Source of the DNA: Verrucomicrobiia bacterium
GTDB taxonomy: Bacteria > Verrucomicrobiota > Verrucomicrobiia > Limisphaerales > DSYF01
Direction: 5' to 3'
Length of the DNA stretch: 57,729 nt
Assembly: GCA_035765895.1 (NCBI GenBank)
Contig: DASTWL010000073.1
Coordinates: 1 to 57,729 of the forward strand
Shown: piece after piece, positions 33,448 through 41,907 of the stretch
Layout of the letters: every line of letters begins with the position of its first letter
Position numbering within the stretch: the stretch's first letter is position 1
Notes under the pieces: generated by a model
Told to the model about the DNA's origin: nothing
Databases searched by the model: none
The model's input: only the letters and a program-made list of their open reading frames with translations
Translations under genes and position numbers: made by a program

Positions 33448-35184
33448 ATGAAAGACTTTAGCCTGAACCAGCTTGTATTGACCGGCGCGCTCGCGCTTGC
33501 GCTGAACGCCGCGGCCCAGCCGGCGGAAGAGCCGGAAACCACGCCGCCCACCCCGCCTCCCGCGGAAGAGACCCTGGCGCCCGACCCCGCCGAAATGATT
33601 CAGGCGGTGAACACCGTGCTCACCAACCTGCCGACCGACGAGGTGCAACCGCCGGTCAGCAACGAGGACAACGCCAATCCCACGCCGCCGGAAACATTTT
33701 CCAAGGAAGGCACCACACCGCCCCGTTTCGTCGCCCCGATGCGGGGCACCAACGGCACGTCCACCACGGACGCGAACACGCTGCCGGAATACAACACGCC
33801 GCCGGACAAGGTGGTCAAGGATGGCGAACGCGGCCTGCGCCTGAACTTCCGCGGCGCGCCCCTCGACATGGTGCTCAATTATTTGAGCGACGCCGCCGGG
33901 TTCATCATCGTTCCCGAAACGGACATCCACGGCAAAGTGGACGTGTGGAGCAACCAGCCGCTCACCAAGGACGAGGCGGTTGACCTGCTGAACAAGGTGC
34001 TCGCCAACGAAGGTTACGCCGTGCTCCGCGACGGCCGCACCCTCACCATTGTGACCCAGGCCGAAGCCAAGAAGCGCGACATCCCGGTCAAGACGGGTTA
34101 CGAGCCGGCCAACATCCCGAAGGACCAGCAGATCGTGACGCAGATCATTCCGGTGCGCTTCATCAACGCCGTGCAGCTGGCCAAGGATTTGCAGCCGTTG
34201 ATGCCAACGCAAACGACCATGACCGCCAACGAAGGCGGCAACGCGCTCGTCATCACCGACACGCAGCAGAACATCCACCGGCTTGCCGAAATCATCAAAG
34301 CCCTGGACACCACGGTTTCCAGCCTGTCTTCCGTCCGGGTGTTCCCGCTCAAATACGCCGACGCCAAGACCGTGGCCGACATGATCAAGGAGGTGTTTGC
34401 CAGCTCGGACACGAGCAGCAATAGCGGCCGCGGCGGCCGCGGCCAGTTCCGCTTCGGCCCGTTTGGCCCGCAAGGCGGCGGCGACAACAACACCGCCAAC
34501 AGCAGCGGCCGGCCCGGTGCGTCGAAAGTGGTGGCCACTTCGGACGACCGCAGCAACTCGCTCGTCGTGAGCGCGCCGGATGATTTGATGCCCACCATCG
34601 AACAGCTCGTGGCTTCCGTGGACACCAATGTCGAAGACGTGACGGAGATCCGGGTGTTCCGGCTGAAAAATGCCGACCCGCAGGAGACGGCCGACCTGCT
34701 GACGAGCCTCTTCCCCGATTCCAGCAACACCCAGAACCAGCAGGCTGGCTTCCGCGGCTTCTTCCGCGGGCCGTTCGGCGGGAACAACAACGACAATGCA
34801 AGCTCGCAGAGCGACCGCCTGAAAAAGCAAAGCAAGGTGACCGCGGTGCCCGACGCGCGCACGCGCTCCGTGGTGGTCACGGCCGCCCACGACACGATGG
34901 AGCAAATCGCCAAAATGCTCACGCAGCTTGACTCGGATCCGGCCCAGAAAAAGAAGGTGTTCGTTTATGAAGTGCAGAACACGGATCCGACCACGGTGCA
35001 GCAAACGCTGGAGGATCTGTTCAGCGGCCAGAGCACCACGTCCTCACGCTCCCGCAACACGACGGGCCAGGCGGGCACGCAGTTGAACACGCGCGCCCAG
35101 CAGCAGAACCAGAACAACAACCGGAACAACAACAACTCCGGCTTCGGCACCAGTTCGAGCGGCGTTCGTTCCTTCGGCAACTGA
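33448..35184 (+). CDS. Secretin N-domain protein (front half of a split GspD)
   Basis: 578 residues with a signal peptide (MKDFSLNQLVLTGALALALNAAA). After a Pro-rich linker it has the N0 domain (LRLNFRGAPLDMVLNYLSDA) and then three N1/N2/N3-type ring domains: 'IIPVRFINAVQLAKDLQPLM', 'RVFPLKYADAKTVADMIKEV' and 'RVFRLKNADPQETADLLTSL', with a further incomplete one at FVYEVQNTDPTTVQQTLEDL. Gly/Asn-rich loops interrupt each domain. The C terminus is Gln/Asn-rich and there is no beta-barrel domain. That domain is the next gene, 20 bp downstream. It should form the periplasmic vestibule of the secretion channel and bind the GspC-like protein. Confidence 0.85.
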   Translation: MKDFSLNQLVLTGALALALNAAAQPAEEPETTPPTPPPAEETLAPDPAEMIQAVNTVLTNLPTDEVQPPVSNEDNANPTPPETFSKEGTTPPRFVAPMRGTNGTSTTDANTLPEYNTPPDKVVKDGERGLRLNFRGAPLDMVLNYLSDAAGFIIVPETDIHGKVDVWSNQPLTKDEAVDLLNKVLANEGYAVLRDGRTLTIVTQAEAKKRDIPVKTGYEPANIPKDQQIVTQIIPVRFINAVQLAKDLQPLMPTQTTMTANEGGNALVITDTQQNIHRLAEIIKALDTTVSSLSSVRVFPLKYADAKTVADMIKEVFASSDTSSNSGRGGRGQFRFGPFGPQGGGDNNTANSSGRPGASKVVATSDDRSNSLVVSAPDDLMPTIEQLVASVDTNVEDVTEIRVFRLKNADPQETADLLTSLFPDSSNTQNQQAGFRGFFRGPFGGNNNDNASSQSDRLKKQSKVTAVPDARTRSVVVTAAHDTMEQIAKMLTQLDSDPAQKKKVFVYEVQNTDPTTVQQTLEDLFSGQSTTSSRSRNTTGQAGTQLNTRAQQQNQNNNRNNNNSGFGTSSSGVRSFGN

Positions 35185-35204
35185 AGATCCAATTTAGGAA
35201 GCTC

Positions 35205-36383
35205 ATGAAACACATCAAACACGAGACAGGCCTGGCGGCTTTGCGCCGCACGACCCTGGCGCTGGCTGTGGCCGCGGGCCTGGGCACGGCGACCGACCGG
35301 CTCGCCGCCCAGGGGGTCTTCGGCAACAATTTCAACCGAAACAACAACCGCTCCGGCAACTCCTCCACGTCGTCGAGCTACCCTTCGAGCACGCAGATGG
35401 GCACCGCCACGGTGTCGGTTGACCCCGAAACGCGCCGCGTGTTTGTGGTCACCGACGACGAAACCGCCAAGTATGTCAAGGAGGTCGTCCAGGACCTGGA
35501 CCGGCCCACGCCACAGGTGCTCATCAAATGTGTCTTCCTCGAGGCCACCTACAGCAAGGACACCGACATTGGCGTGGATGGCACCTACACCCACACCATC
35601 AGCGGCAGCAAGGTCAGCGCCTTCAACGGCACGGGCACGGCGTCCAGCGCGTTCGACCTCGCCACGACTGGCGGCCTTTACACCATGCTCGGGCAGGATC
35701 TGCAAATCACGCTCGCCGCGCTGGCCAAGGCCGGCAAGACCGAGATCCTGTCGCGTCCCTCGATTCTGGCGCGCAACAACCAGCCCGCCACCATCAGCCT
35801 CGGCCAGCAGGTGCCGTTGATCACCAACACGCGGTTCGACAACTTCGGCAACCAGATCAATTCCGTGTCCTACCAGAACGTCGGCATCATCCTGAACGTC
35901 ACGCCGTTCATCACCTCGGACAACCTGGTGGAAATGATCGTCGCGCCGCAGACCTCGGAACTCGCGGACCGTTCGCAGTGGGTGCAAATCTCCTCCGGCA
36001 GCACCAACAACGCCAGCCCCGTCAGCGCGCCCGTCATCAACTCGCGTTCCGCCGACACGGTGGTCGTGGTGCCCGACGGCCAGACCGTGGTCATCGGCGG
36101 CCTGATGCAGAGCAAGAAGCTCAGTTCGGAGGAGAAGGTGCCGCTGCTGGGCGACATTCCCCTGCTCGGCCTGCTGTTCCGGCACAAGGTCACCAGCAAC
36201 GGCAAGACCGAACTCATGATTTTCATGACCCCGCACATCGTGAAGTATCCCTCGGAACTCGCGAACATGACGGCGAACGAACGGGGCAAGAGCCAGGTGC
36301 CCGGCAAGGCGTTCAGCGAGGAGGATCTGGACCGCTACCTCGATCAACTGCCCGCCGTCGATGACACGAAAGGCAAGAAATAA
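35205..36383 (+). CDS. gspD: Secretin pore protein (rear half of a split GspD)
   Basis: 392 residues with a signal peptide ending near LAAQG, then an Asn/Ser-rich linker, one N-type domain (TVSVDPETRRVFVVTDDETA, VQDLDRPTPQVLIKCVFLEA) and the full secretin barrel: LQITLAALAKAGKTEILSRP, QPATISLGQQVPLITNTRFD, NVGIILNVTPFITSDNLVEM, and the signature VPLLGDIPLLGLLFRHK, then KTELMIFMTPHIV. It forms the outer-membrane pore of the T2SS. Classical GspD has all N domains and the barrel in one chain of about 650 residues; here most N domains are a separate protein. It is followed after 36 bp by the histidine kinase. Confidence 0.93.
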   Translation: MKHIKHETGLAALRRTTLALAVAAGLGTATDRLAAQGVFGNNFNRNNNRSGNSSTSSSYPSSTQMGTATVSVDPETRRVFVVTDDETAKYVKEVVQDLDRPTPQVLIKCVFLEATYSKDTDIGVDGTYTHTISGSKVSAFNGTGTASSAFDLATTGGLYTMLGQDLQITLAALAKAGKTEILSRPSILARNNQPATISLGQQVPLITNTRFDNFGNQINSVSYQNVGIILNVTPFITSDNLVEMIVAPQTSELADRSQWVQISSGSTNNASPVSAPVINSRSADTVVVVPDGQTVVIGGLMQSKKLSSEEKVPLLGDIPLLGLLFRHKVTSNGKTELMIFMTPHIVKYPSELANMTANERGKSQVPGKAFSEEDLDRYLDQLPAVDDTKGKK

Positions 36384-36419
36384 CCCCGGCGCCATGAGCC
36401 CCGTGTTGCCCCCACCCGC

Positions 36420-37931
36420 ATGAGCCACCGCACCCGCCCGGTTTATCTCGTCCTGCTCGCCGTCTGGGTGCTCGTCATTGCGTGGCAGATCGCGGAACAC
36501 CGCCGCGTGCAACGCAACGCCCGGGTCGCGCTGATCAACCGTGCCAAGGACATTTCCAGCACGGTCGGACTCGTGCTGCGGTCGCAGCGGCATTTCGGCA
36601 TCATTTCCCAGGATCGTCTCGAATCCGCCCTGGACGCCCTCATCAAGCCCGATGAGTTGAACGGCGTCTCGCTCTTCAACGCGCGCGGCGACGTGGTCGC
36701 CTCGGCCGGCACACCCATCGACCTCGAATTGAAGGGGCTCGTGCACACGGGCGAACATTGGGAATCCGGCACCGTCACGCTGATGAACCTCGTTGATCTC
36801 GGCACCAACGTGACTGCGGACATCGAAAGTTCCCGGCCGACCATCGTCATTCCCCGCGGCGAGTTTCCCGCGCCGCCGACCAATCGCCCGCCCGGCCGGC
36901 CGCCCGAACCGCCGCCCGGCGAAACCAATGAACCGCACCTCGCCGGCGGCCCGGAACGGCCCGGCCCGGAAACCGCCCCGCCACCCGAGCGCGACCGCCG
37001 GCGCGGCCGCGACTGGCGCCCGCAATTCGGCCGGCCCTTCTGGATGAGCGAGGAGGAATACAAGTCCGCCATCGAAAAGAAGGGCGTGCACAGCTTTGCC
37101 ATGGTGCTCTCCACGCAGCCGGTGACCGCCACCATTCAGCAGGACATGTGGCTGCGCATCATCATCAGCGCCTTCGCCGGCATTGCCGTGCTCGGCTTCG
37201 GCGTGGCCTGGCGCAACCTGGCCCGCACCTCGGATCTGGAAGTCCGCCTCGTCCGCGCGTCCGAACTCAACGCCCGCCTCAAGGAAATGAACCTGGCCGC
37301 CGCCGGCCTCGCGCACGAAACCCGCAATCCGCTCAACATCATCCGCGGCCTCGCCCAGATCATCTCCCGCCAGCAGGACGCCTCCTCCGCCGTGCGCGAA
37401 AAGTCGCGCAACATCATCGACGAGGCCGACCGCGTCACGGCGCAGTTGAATGAATTCATCAACTATTCCCGCCCGCGCGAAGTCCGCCGCACCGCGGTCA
37501 AGCTGGGCTCCGTGGTGGGCGAAGTGGCCCGCGCGCTGGGCTCTGATCTGGAGGACAAGGCCATCAGGCTGGAACCGGCCGCCGACCTGCCCACCATCGA
37601 GGCCGATGAACAACTGCTCCGCCAGGCCGTCTTCAACCTGATCATCAACGCCATTCAAGCGGTCGAGCGCGGCGGCGAAATCCGTGTCACGGCCGAAAAG
37701 ACGGGGCCGGACGAGGTGCAGATCGACATCCGCGACAACGGCCCCGGCGTGCCGCCCGAACTGCGCACGGAAATCTTCCGCCCCTACGTCACCATGCACC
37801 CCGAAGGCACCGGCCTCGGGCTGGCCGTGGTGCAGCAGATTGTCACTGCGCACGGCTGGGAAATCCGCTGCCTGCCCAACGAACCCAAGGGGGCCATTTT
37901 CCGCCTGACCCATGTGCGTCTGGCGGGCTGA
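36420..37931 (+). CDS. Membrane sensor histidine kinase (NtrB-like)
   Basis: 503 residues. Two membrane helices (VYLVLLAVWVLVIAWQIA and LRIIISAFAGIAVLGFGVAW) bound a periplasmic region of about 215 residues with a Pro-rich disordered segment. The transmitter has an H box AAGLAHETRNPLNIIRGLAQ (His about residue 301), N box NLIINAIQAVERGGEI, G1 DIRDNGPGVPPELR and G2 GTGLGLAVVQQIV. The class matches kinases paired with NtrC-type activators. It is 36 bp after the secretin gene and precedes the sigma54 activator at 38400, so it probably senses the state of secretion and controls the upstream sigma54 promoter (inference). Confidence 0.9.
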   Translation: MSHRTRPVYLVLLAVWVLVIAWQIAEHRRVQRNARVALINRAKDISSTVGLVLRSQRHFGIISQDRLESALDALIKPDELNGVSLFNARGDVVASAGTPIDLELKGLVHTGEHWESGTVTLMNLVDLGTNVTADIESSRPTIVIPRGEFPAPPTNRPPGRPPEPPPGETNEPHLAGGPERPGPETAPPPERDRRRGRDWRPQFGRPFWMSEEEYKSAIEKKGVHSFAMVLSTQPVTATIQQDMWLRIIISAFAGIAVLGFGVAWRNLARTSDLEVRLVRASELNARLKEMNLAAAGLAHETRNPLNIIRGLAQIISRQQDASSAVREKSRNIIDEADRVTAQLNEFINYSRPREVRRTAVKLGSVVGEVARALGSDLEDKAIRLEPAADLPTIEADEQLLRQAVFNLIINAIQAVERGGEIRVTAEKTGPDEVQIDIRDNGPGVPPELRTEIFRPYVTMHPEGTGLGLAVVQQIVTAHGWEIRCLPNEPKGAIFRLTHVRLAG

Positions 37932-38070
37932 CGGGCGCGTCTGGACACTACCCGGGAGCGGTGGCGGCGTCTCGCCGCCGGGCATCTCCATGCACCGGGA
38001 CCGTGCCCTGACTCGCAGCCGAGACGGGCTCCGCTATAGCAGTTTCATAAATACTGTAGCCGTCCTGACG

Positions 38071-38172
38071 GCAGCAGCCCCTCACCCCGTCCCTCTCCCC
38101 ATCCGATGGGGAGAGGGTGGCCGAAGGCCGGGTGAGGGGCCGGCGAATAACCCGACGGCTACGACATTGTTT
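38071..38172. repeat. Dispersed hairpin repeat, copy A
   Basis: About 102 bp from GCAGCAGCCCCTCACC to CTACGACATTGTTT, containing nested inverted repeats: CCCCTCACC/GGTGAGGGG outside and CCCTCTCCCCATC/GATGGGGAGAGGG inside. A near-identical copy lies inverted at 50523-50628. It occupies part of the 468-bp gap between the kinase and the sigma54 activator; the rest of the gap holds the next repeat and no gene. Confidence 0.85.
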
Positions 38173-38239
38173 AAACCGCTCTAAATAAATGAGGGAAACG
38201 CGCTAACCGGAATGGACAGCTGCGCTGGCCGGGCAGAAA

Positions 38240-38306
38240 TACAATACAGGCCGGGCGTGCTCTGGAATGCGATGATTCCAAAGCCGGTTGGAAAACCGGC
38301 GCTCCG
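38240..38306. repeat. Partial copy of the 122-bp MITE-like element
   Basis: The right half (CCAAAGCCGGTTGGAAAACC, ending with CGGCGCTCCG at 38297-38306) matches the right end of the two full elements at 55347-55468 and 55672-55793. The left terminal repeat CGGAGCGCCG is not found upstream, so this copy is truncated or decayed. Confidence 0.6.
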
Positions 38307-38399
38307 CAGCCCTGACGTTTTCAGCGGCGGGTGAGCTGCGCCCGGACTGACGCCGGTCGCAATCTGGGCGTGTCTTTCACGTCGTTTTGTGGTTAAACC

Positions 38400-39779
38400 A
38401 TGACCATGGCCGCCGCCAATCACAATGCCGCCAAACGCCCGCGCATCCTCATTGTGGATGATGACCCGGGCCAGCGCAGCCTGCTCGACTCCTTTCTGAA
38501 AAGTCAGGGCTTTGCAACCAGCGTCGCCGCCTCGGGCGAGCAGGCGCTCGCCGCACTCCGCAGCGAATCCTTTGCGATGATGATTTCGGACGTGCGCATG
38601 CCGGGCATTTCCGGCCTGGAAACGCTGCGGCAGGCGCGCCAGGAATTCGCCCGCCTGCCCGTGCTGCTCGTCACCGCCTACGCCGACATTCGCGACGCCG
38701 TGCTCGCCATGCGCGATGGCGCGCTGAACTATCTCAGCAAGCCCATCGATCTCGATGAACTGCTCCGCTCCGTCCAGCAGGCAACCGGGCTGGCGCGGGA
38801 TCAGGCCGTGCGCATCGATGCGCAACGCGAGCTGCCCCCGCACGTCGTCGCGGCCAGCCCGCAGATGCTGTCGCTGTTCCGGGACGTCTCGCTCATTGCC
38901 GCCTCCGAAAGCCGGGTCATGATCACCGGCGAAAGCGGCGTCGGCAAAGAAGTCGTGGCCGACGTCATCCACGCCTGGAGCCCGCGCGCCGCAAGTCCGA
39001 TTGTGAAGGTGAACTGCGCCGCGATTCCCGAAACGCTCCTGGAAGCGGAATTGTTCGGCCACGAAAAGGGCGCGTTCACCGGCGCCGTCGGGCAGCGCAT
39101 TGGCCGCTTTGAACAGGCGGACGGCGGCACCATCTTTCTCGACGAAATCGCCGAGATGTCCCCTGCTCTGCAAGCCAAGCTGCTGCGCGTGACCCAAAAC
39201 GGCAGCTTCCAACGCATCGGCTCCAACGCCGAGTTGCGCACCAACACGCGCATTCTTGCCTCCACCAACCGCAAGCTCGAAGACGAGGTGAAAGCCGGCC
39301 GGTTCCGCGAGGACCTCTTCTACCGCCTGAACGTGGTTGAGTTTAACCTCCCGCCCTTGCGCGAACGTCCCGAAGACGTGCTGCCGCTGGCCACGCTGTT
39401 CATCAACGAATTTTCCCAGGGCAAAGCCCGGCTGTCACCCGCCGTGCTGGATTGCCTCGCCCGATACGCCTGGCCGGGCAATGTGCGCGAACTCCGCAAC
39501 GCCATGGAACGGGCCGCCCTGCTGAGCCGTGGCGAAATGGTGCTGCCCGAACATCTGCCTACTCGCGTGCAAACCGCGACGGCGAAACCGGCACCGCAAG
39601 TGGAACCGGCCGAAGCCCGCCGCTTGGAGGAAATCGAACACGAAGCCATGGTGGACGCGTTGAAACAGCACAACTTCAACCGCACTGAAGCCGCCAAGGC
39701 GCTTGGCATCAGCCGCCGCACACTCGTTTACAAACTCCAACGCCTGCGCGAACTGGGCTTTGAAGTGGACGCGCCGTAG
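38400..39779 (+). CDS. NtrC-family sigma54-dependent response regulator
   Basis: 459 residues. Receiver domain (ILIVDDDPGQRSLLDSFL; phospho-acceptor Asp in MMISDVRMPG; Lys in LNYLSKPIDLDEL). AAA+ domain with Walker A GESGVGKE, the sigma54-contact loop GAFTGA, Walker B DGGTIFLDEIAEM and the R-finger region LNVVEFNLPPLRERPEDVLP. The Fis-type helix-turn-helix is at the C terminus (NFNRTEAAKALGISRRTLVY). It activates sigma54 promoters when phosphorylated, most likely by the kinase at 36420. The perfect sigma54 site at 23087 is the likely target. The last 63 coding bases recur downstream at 43328. Confidence 0.95.
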   Translation: MTMAAANHNAAKRPRILIVDDDPGQRSLLDSFLKSQGFATSVAASGEQALAALRSESFAMMISDVRMPGISGLETLRQARQEFARLPVLLVTAYADIRDAVLAMRDGALNYLSKPIDLDELLRSVQQATGLARDQAVRIDAQRELPPHVVAASPQMLSLFRDVSLIAASESRVMITGESGVGKEVVADVIHAWSPRAASPIVKVNCAAIPETLLEAELFGHEKGAFTGAVGQRIGRFEQADGGTIFLDEIAEMSPALQAKLLRVTQNGSFQRIGSNAELRTNTRILASTNRKLEDEVKAGRFREDLFYRLNVVEFNLPPLRERPEDVLPLATLFINEFSQGKARLSPAVLDCLARYAWPGNVRELRNAMERAALLSRGEMVLPEHLPTRVQTATAKPAPQVEPAEARRLEEIEHEAMVDALKQHNFNRTEAAKALGISRRTLVYKLQRLRELGFEVDAP

Positions 39780-39780
39780 G
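39717..39780. repeat. 64-bp direct repeat, copy 1 (3' end of the sigma54 activator gene)
   Basis: From CGCACACTCG to the stop codon plus one base. It matches 43328-43391 at 62 of 64 positions; both differences are third-codon and silent (ACA/ACG, CAA/CAG). The two copies bracket the RCC1 gene block. Confidence 0.95.
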
Positions 39781-39849
39781 CAGAACCGTTGGAATATCAA
39801 ACGTGATTATGCGCTCATTGCGCCCCAATTGCGTTTATCCGAGCCGGAT

Positions 39850-40926
39850 TCATTGCTGGAAGCCTTCGGCAACCACACGGTTGGTGGTGATGGCCAGACA
39901 GAAATCATCCCCGGCCGCAATGGCGACGACATCGCTCAGGCCGGGAGGCACATCTGTTGTATGGAAATCATTGCATCCCCAAGCGACTACTTTCCCATCG
40001 CGTTTGAGCGCGAGACTGAATTCATGCCCCGCGGCGATTGCAATTACATTAGTCAAGGGAAGACCATCAATGACAACCGCACCGTGCGCAGAGTTCGGAT
40101 AACTCGTGGCGGGCACGCCCGTGGCTTGGCCAAAACGATTGCCTCCCCACCCGAAGACGGTTCCGTCAGATTTTAGAGCGAGACCATGGTTCGAGCCGGC
40201 CGCGATGGCGACTATATTGCGGAGGGTGAAGGGGATACTCTCTTCGCTGGTAGTCCATTCTATAACTTCTCCGTTTTCTTTTAGCGCCAAACCGGGCGCA
40301 TAGGCTTCTCGCCCGGCAGCGATAGCAACAATGTTACTAAGGCCGTGCGGCACATTCCGTGCACCCCAACCCAATACTGTGCCGTCTTTTTTGAGGGCCA
40401 TACTATAATCAAATCCAGCAGCAACAGCGACGACATTGCTCAATCCAACTGGAACTTTGGCTTGGCTCCCAATTCTCTCTCCCGGCCCATTTCCCCATGC
40501 AACGACCGTGCCGTCACCTTTGACTGCAAGGCTGAAATTACATCCTGCGGAAATGGAGACAACATTGCTCAAAACCTGGCCGGCAATCCTTACATACCCG
40601 TTAGTTCTGTATGGATATTCCGTCTCAAAACCCACGGCCTCTGCGCTACTGTTCCCACCCCAACCTGCCACCGCGCCGTTGTCTCTGATTGCAAGGCCGT
40701 GACTTCTTCCGGCGGCAATGGCCACGGCATTATCCAAAAGCTGGCCGGCAATTGTCACTCTGCCCGTGGCAAAAGAAGTTTCACGAGACGGAACCCCGGT
40801 TGCTTGGCCGCTAATGTTATGCCCCCAGCCAACTACTTGACCACGCGGTAAAGCAGCCCAAAGGCTCCGTTGAAATAACGCAAGTGAAATTCCCAATATA
40901 ATCATGTGAAGCGCTTTCATACTCAT
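39850..40926 (-). CDS. Secreted RCC1-repeat protein B
   Basis: 358 residues with a signal peptide (MSMKALHMIILGISLALFQR). It is built of RCC1-type propeller repeats about 45-50 residues long, each with a core like NAVAIAAGRSHGLAIRDNGA, NVVAVAAGFDYSMALKKDGT and NVIAIAAGHEFSLALKRDGK followed by VxGWG. It ends DNFCLAITTNR-type (DDFCLAITTNRVVAEGFQQ). Eukaryotic RCC1 is a nuclear exchange factor, whereas the secreted bacterial versions are thought to bind ligands; no ligand is known here. It is a close paralogue of the protein at 41904-43004 and is last in the block on this strand. Confidence 0.85.
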   Translation of the reverse strand: MSMKALHMIILGISLALFQRSLWAALPRGQVVGWGHNISGQATGVPSRETSFATGRVTIAGQLLDNAVAIAAGRSHGLAIRDNGAVAGWGGNSSAEAVGFETEYPYRTNGYVRIAGQVLSNVVSISAGCNFSLAVKGDGTVVAWGNGPGERIGSQAKVPVGLSNVVAVAAGFDYSMALKKDGTVLGWGARNVPHGLSNIVAIAAGREAYAPGLALKENGEVIEWTTSEESIPFTLRNIVAIAAGSNHGLALKSDGTVFGWGGNRFGQATGVPATSYPNSAHGAVVIDGLPLTNVIAIAAGHEFSLALKRDGKVVAWGCNDFHTTDVPPGLSDVVAIAAGDDFCLAITTNRVVAEGFQQ

Positions 40927-40929
40927 TCA

Positions 40930-41907
40930 TCAGGGGTTCACCACACCAAAGTTCTCGTTGACGTGACGCGTCACCGTATGGCCGAATTTTGACACCTTCA
41001 CGGTTCCATCCTCTGAAAGCGTAAAAACCTGATCCCAAGAGTTTGCGAGGTCATTTGTGTGACCATTGCCAATCTTCCACTTGCCTGGAATGTGCCAGGT
41101 AAACCCGCCGTTCGCCCATGTCTGCGCGAACACGGCCGAGCTTGCTCTATCGTAAGAATCAGGTGTCCAGTGATTGTCGTATTCCAATTGAATGTCGAAA
41201 TGATCCGCCCCCGCTTCGTAATTGTGAGCGCCGGGCGGATGTGCAATGAAATAACCCCAAGCATTTGTGGCAGGCTGCCCGACTTCCATTATTTGAACAC
41301 GGTAGAACGACACATTCGTCGGCCCAATGTAGGGGCGCAAGTGCATCCCAGCACCCGCATCTCCAATTTCGTAGCGGTATCGTTCAATCACATCTGCATG
41401 ATCCACTCCGCCTGGCTCCAGCACGCTGAAATCAATCGGGCATTCCTGCCCCTTCACTGTCGCAGTAACCGTGGCGGTGGGGACGCCGTTGCTCGGCGCC
41501 GTGAAGGTAATCCCCGTGCCGTTCGTCGCCGACAACCCGCCCGCCGTCGTGCGCCACGCCACGGGTATGTCCGCGGGCAGGGTTGGAAAGCTGAGGTCCA
41601 CCTCCTCACCCACGCCCACGGTCGTCCGTTGCCGGTCCGCCGGCACCGGCGCGTGACAGATGTTCGTCAGCACATACTTCGTGTGCCTGGGAAGGAACGT
41701 GTAAAAGTCCACGCCCGCCACCGTCGGAGTAATCTCCTTGGTCGCCCCGTTGGGCAGCACCCGCCAGAGCAGGCCGTCACTGCCCAACGGCCCCAACTCC
41801 CCCATCGTGATGTTCTGCTTCGGAAGCTCCGTTTTGGAAACGCCAGACCACAAGCCCCGCCTGCCACCAACCAGAATCCTGGCAAAAGCCCTGCGAGGCG
41901 GATTCAT
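40930..41907 (-). CDS. Ig-like domain protein between two RCC1 genes
   Basis: 325 residues. It starts at an ATG that overlaps the stop of the upstream RCC1 gene (ATGA), but lacks an N-terminal signal peptide, so the N terminus may be truncated or the start may be elsewhere. Residues 100-165 look like an Ig-like sandwich (VGVGEEVDLSFPTLPADIPV, WRTTAGGLSATNGTGITFTA). A second beta-rich domain (GDAGAGMHLRPYIGPTNVSF, then HFDIQLEYDNHWTPDSYDRA) ends in TWHIPGKWKIGNGH and QVFTLSEDGTVKVSKFGHTV. Part of that ending is repeated in the remnant at 43011-43178. Function unknown. Confidence 0.7.
   Translation of the reverse strand: MNPPRRAFARILVGGRRGLWSGVSKTELPKQNITMGELGPLGSDGLLWRVLPNGATKEITPTVAGVDFYTFLPRHTKYVLTNICHAPVPADRQRTTVGVGEEVDLSFPTLPADIPVAWRTTAGGLSATNGTGITFTAPSNGVPTATVTATVKGQECPIDFSVLEPGGVDHADVIERYRYEIGDAGAGMHLRPYIGPTNVSFYRVQIMEVGQPATNAWGYFIAHPPGAHNYEAGADHFDIQLEYDNHWTPDSYDRASSAVFAQTWANGGFTWHIPGKWKIGNGHTNDLANSWDQVFTLSEDGTVKVSKFGHTVTRHVNENFGVVNP

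Noticed and set aside
34965-37991. A 1,008-residue open frame on the minus strand opposite the secretin and kinase genes
   Set aside because: It is an antisense shadow of GC-rich coding sequence. The plus-strand genes have complete, recognisable domains, while this frame is Gly/Arg/His-rich with no domain. The same applies to the minus-strand frames at 28804-30456 and 33409-35004.
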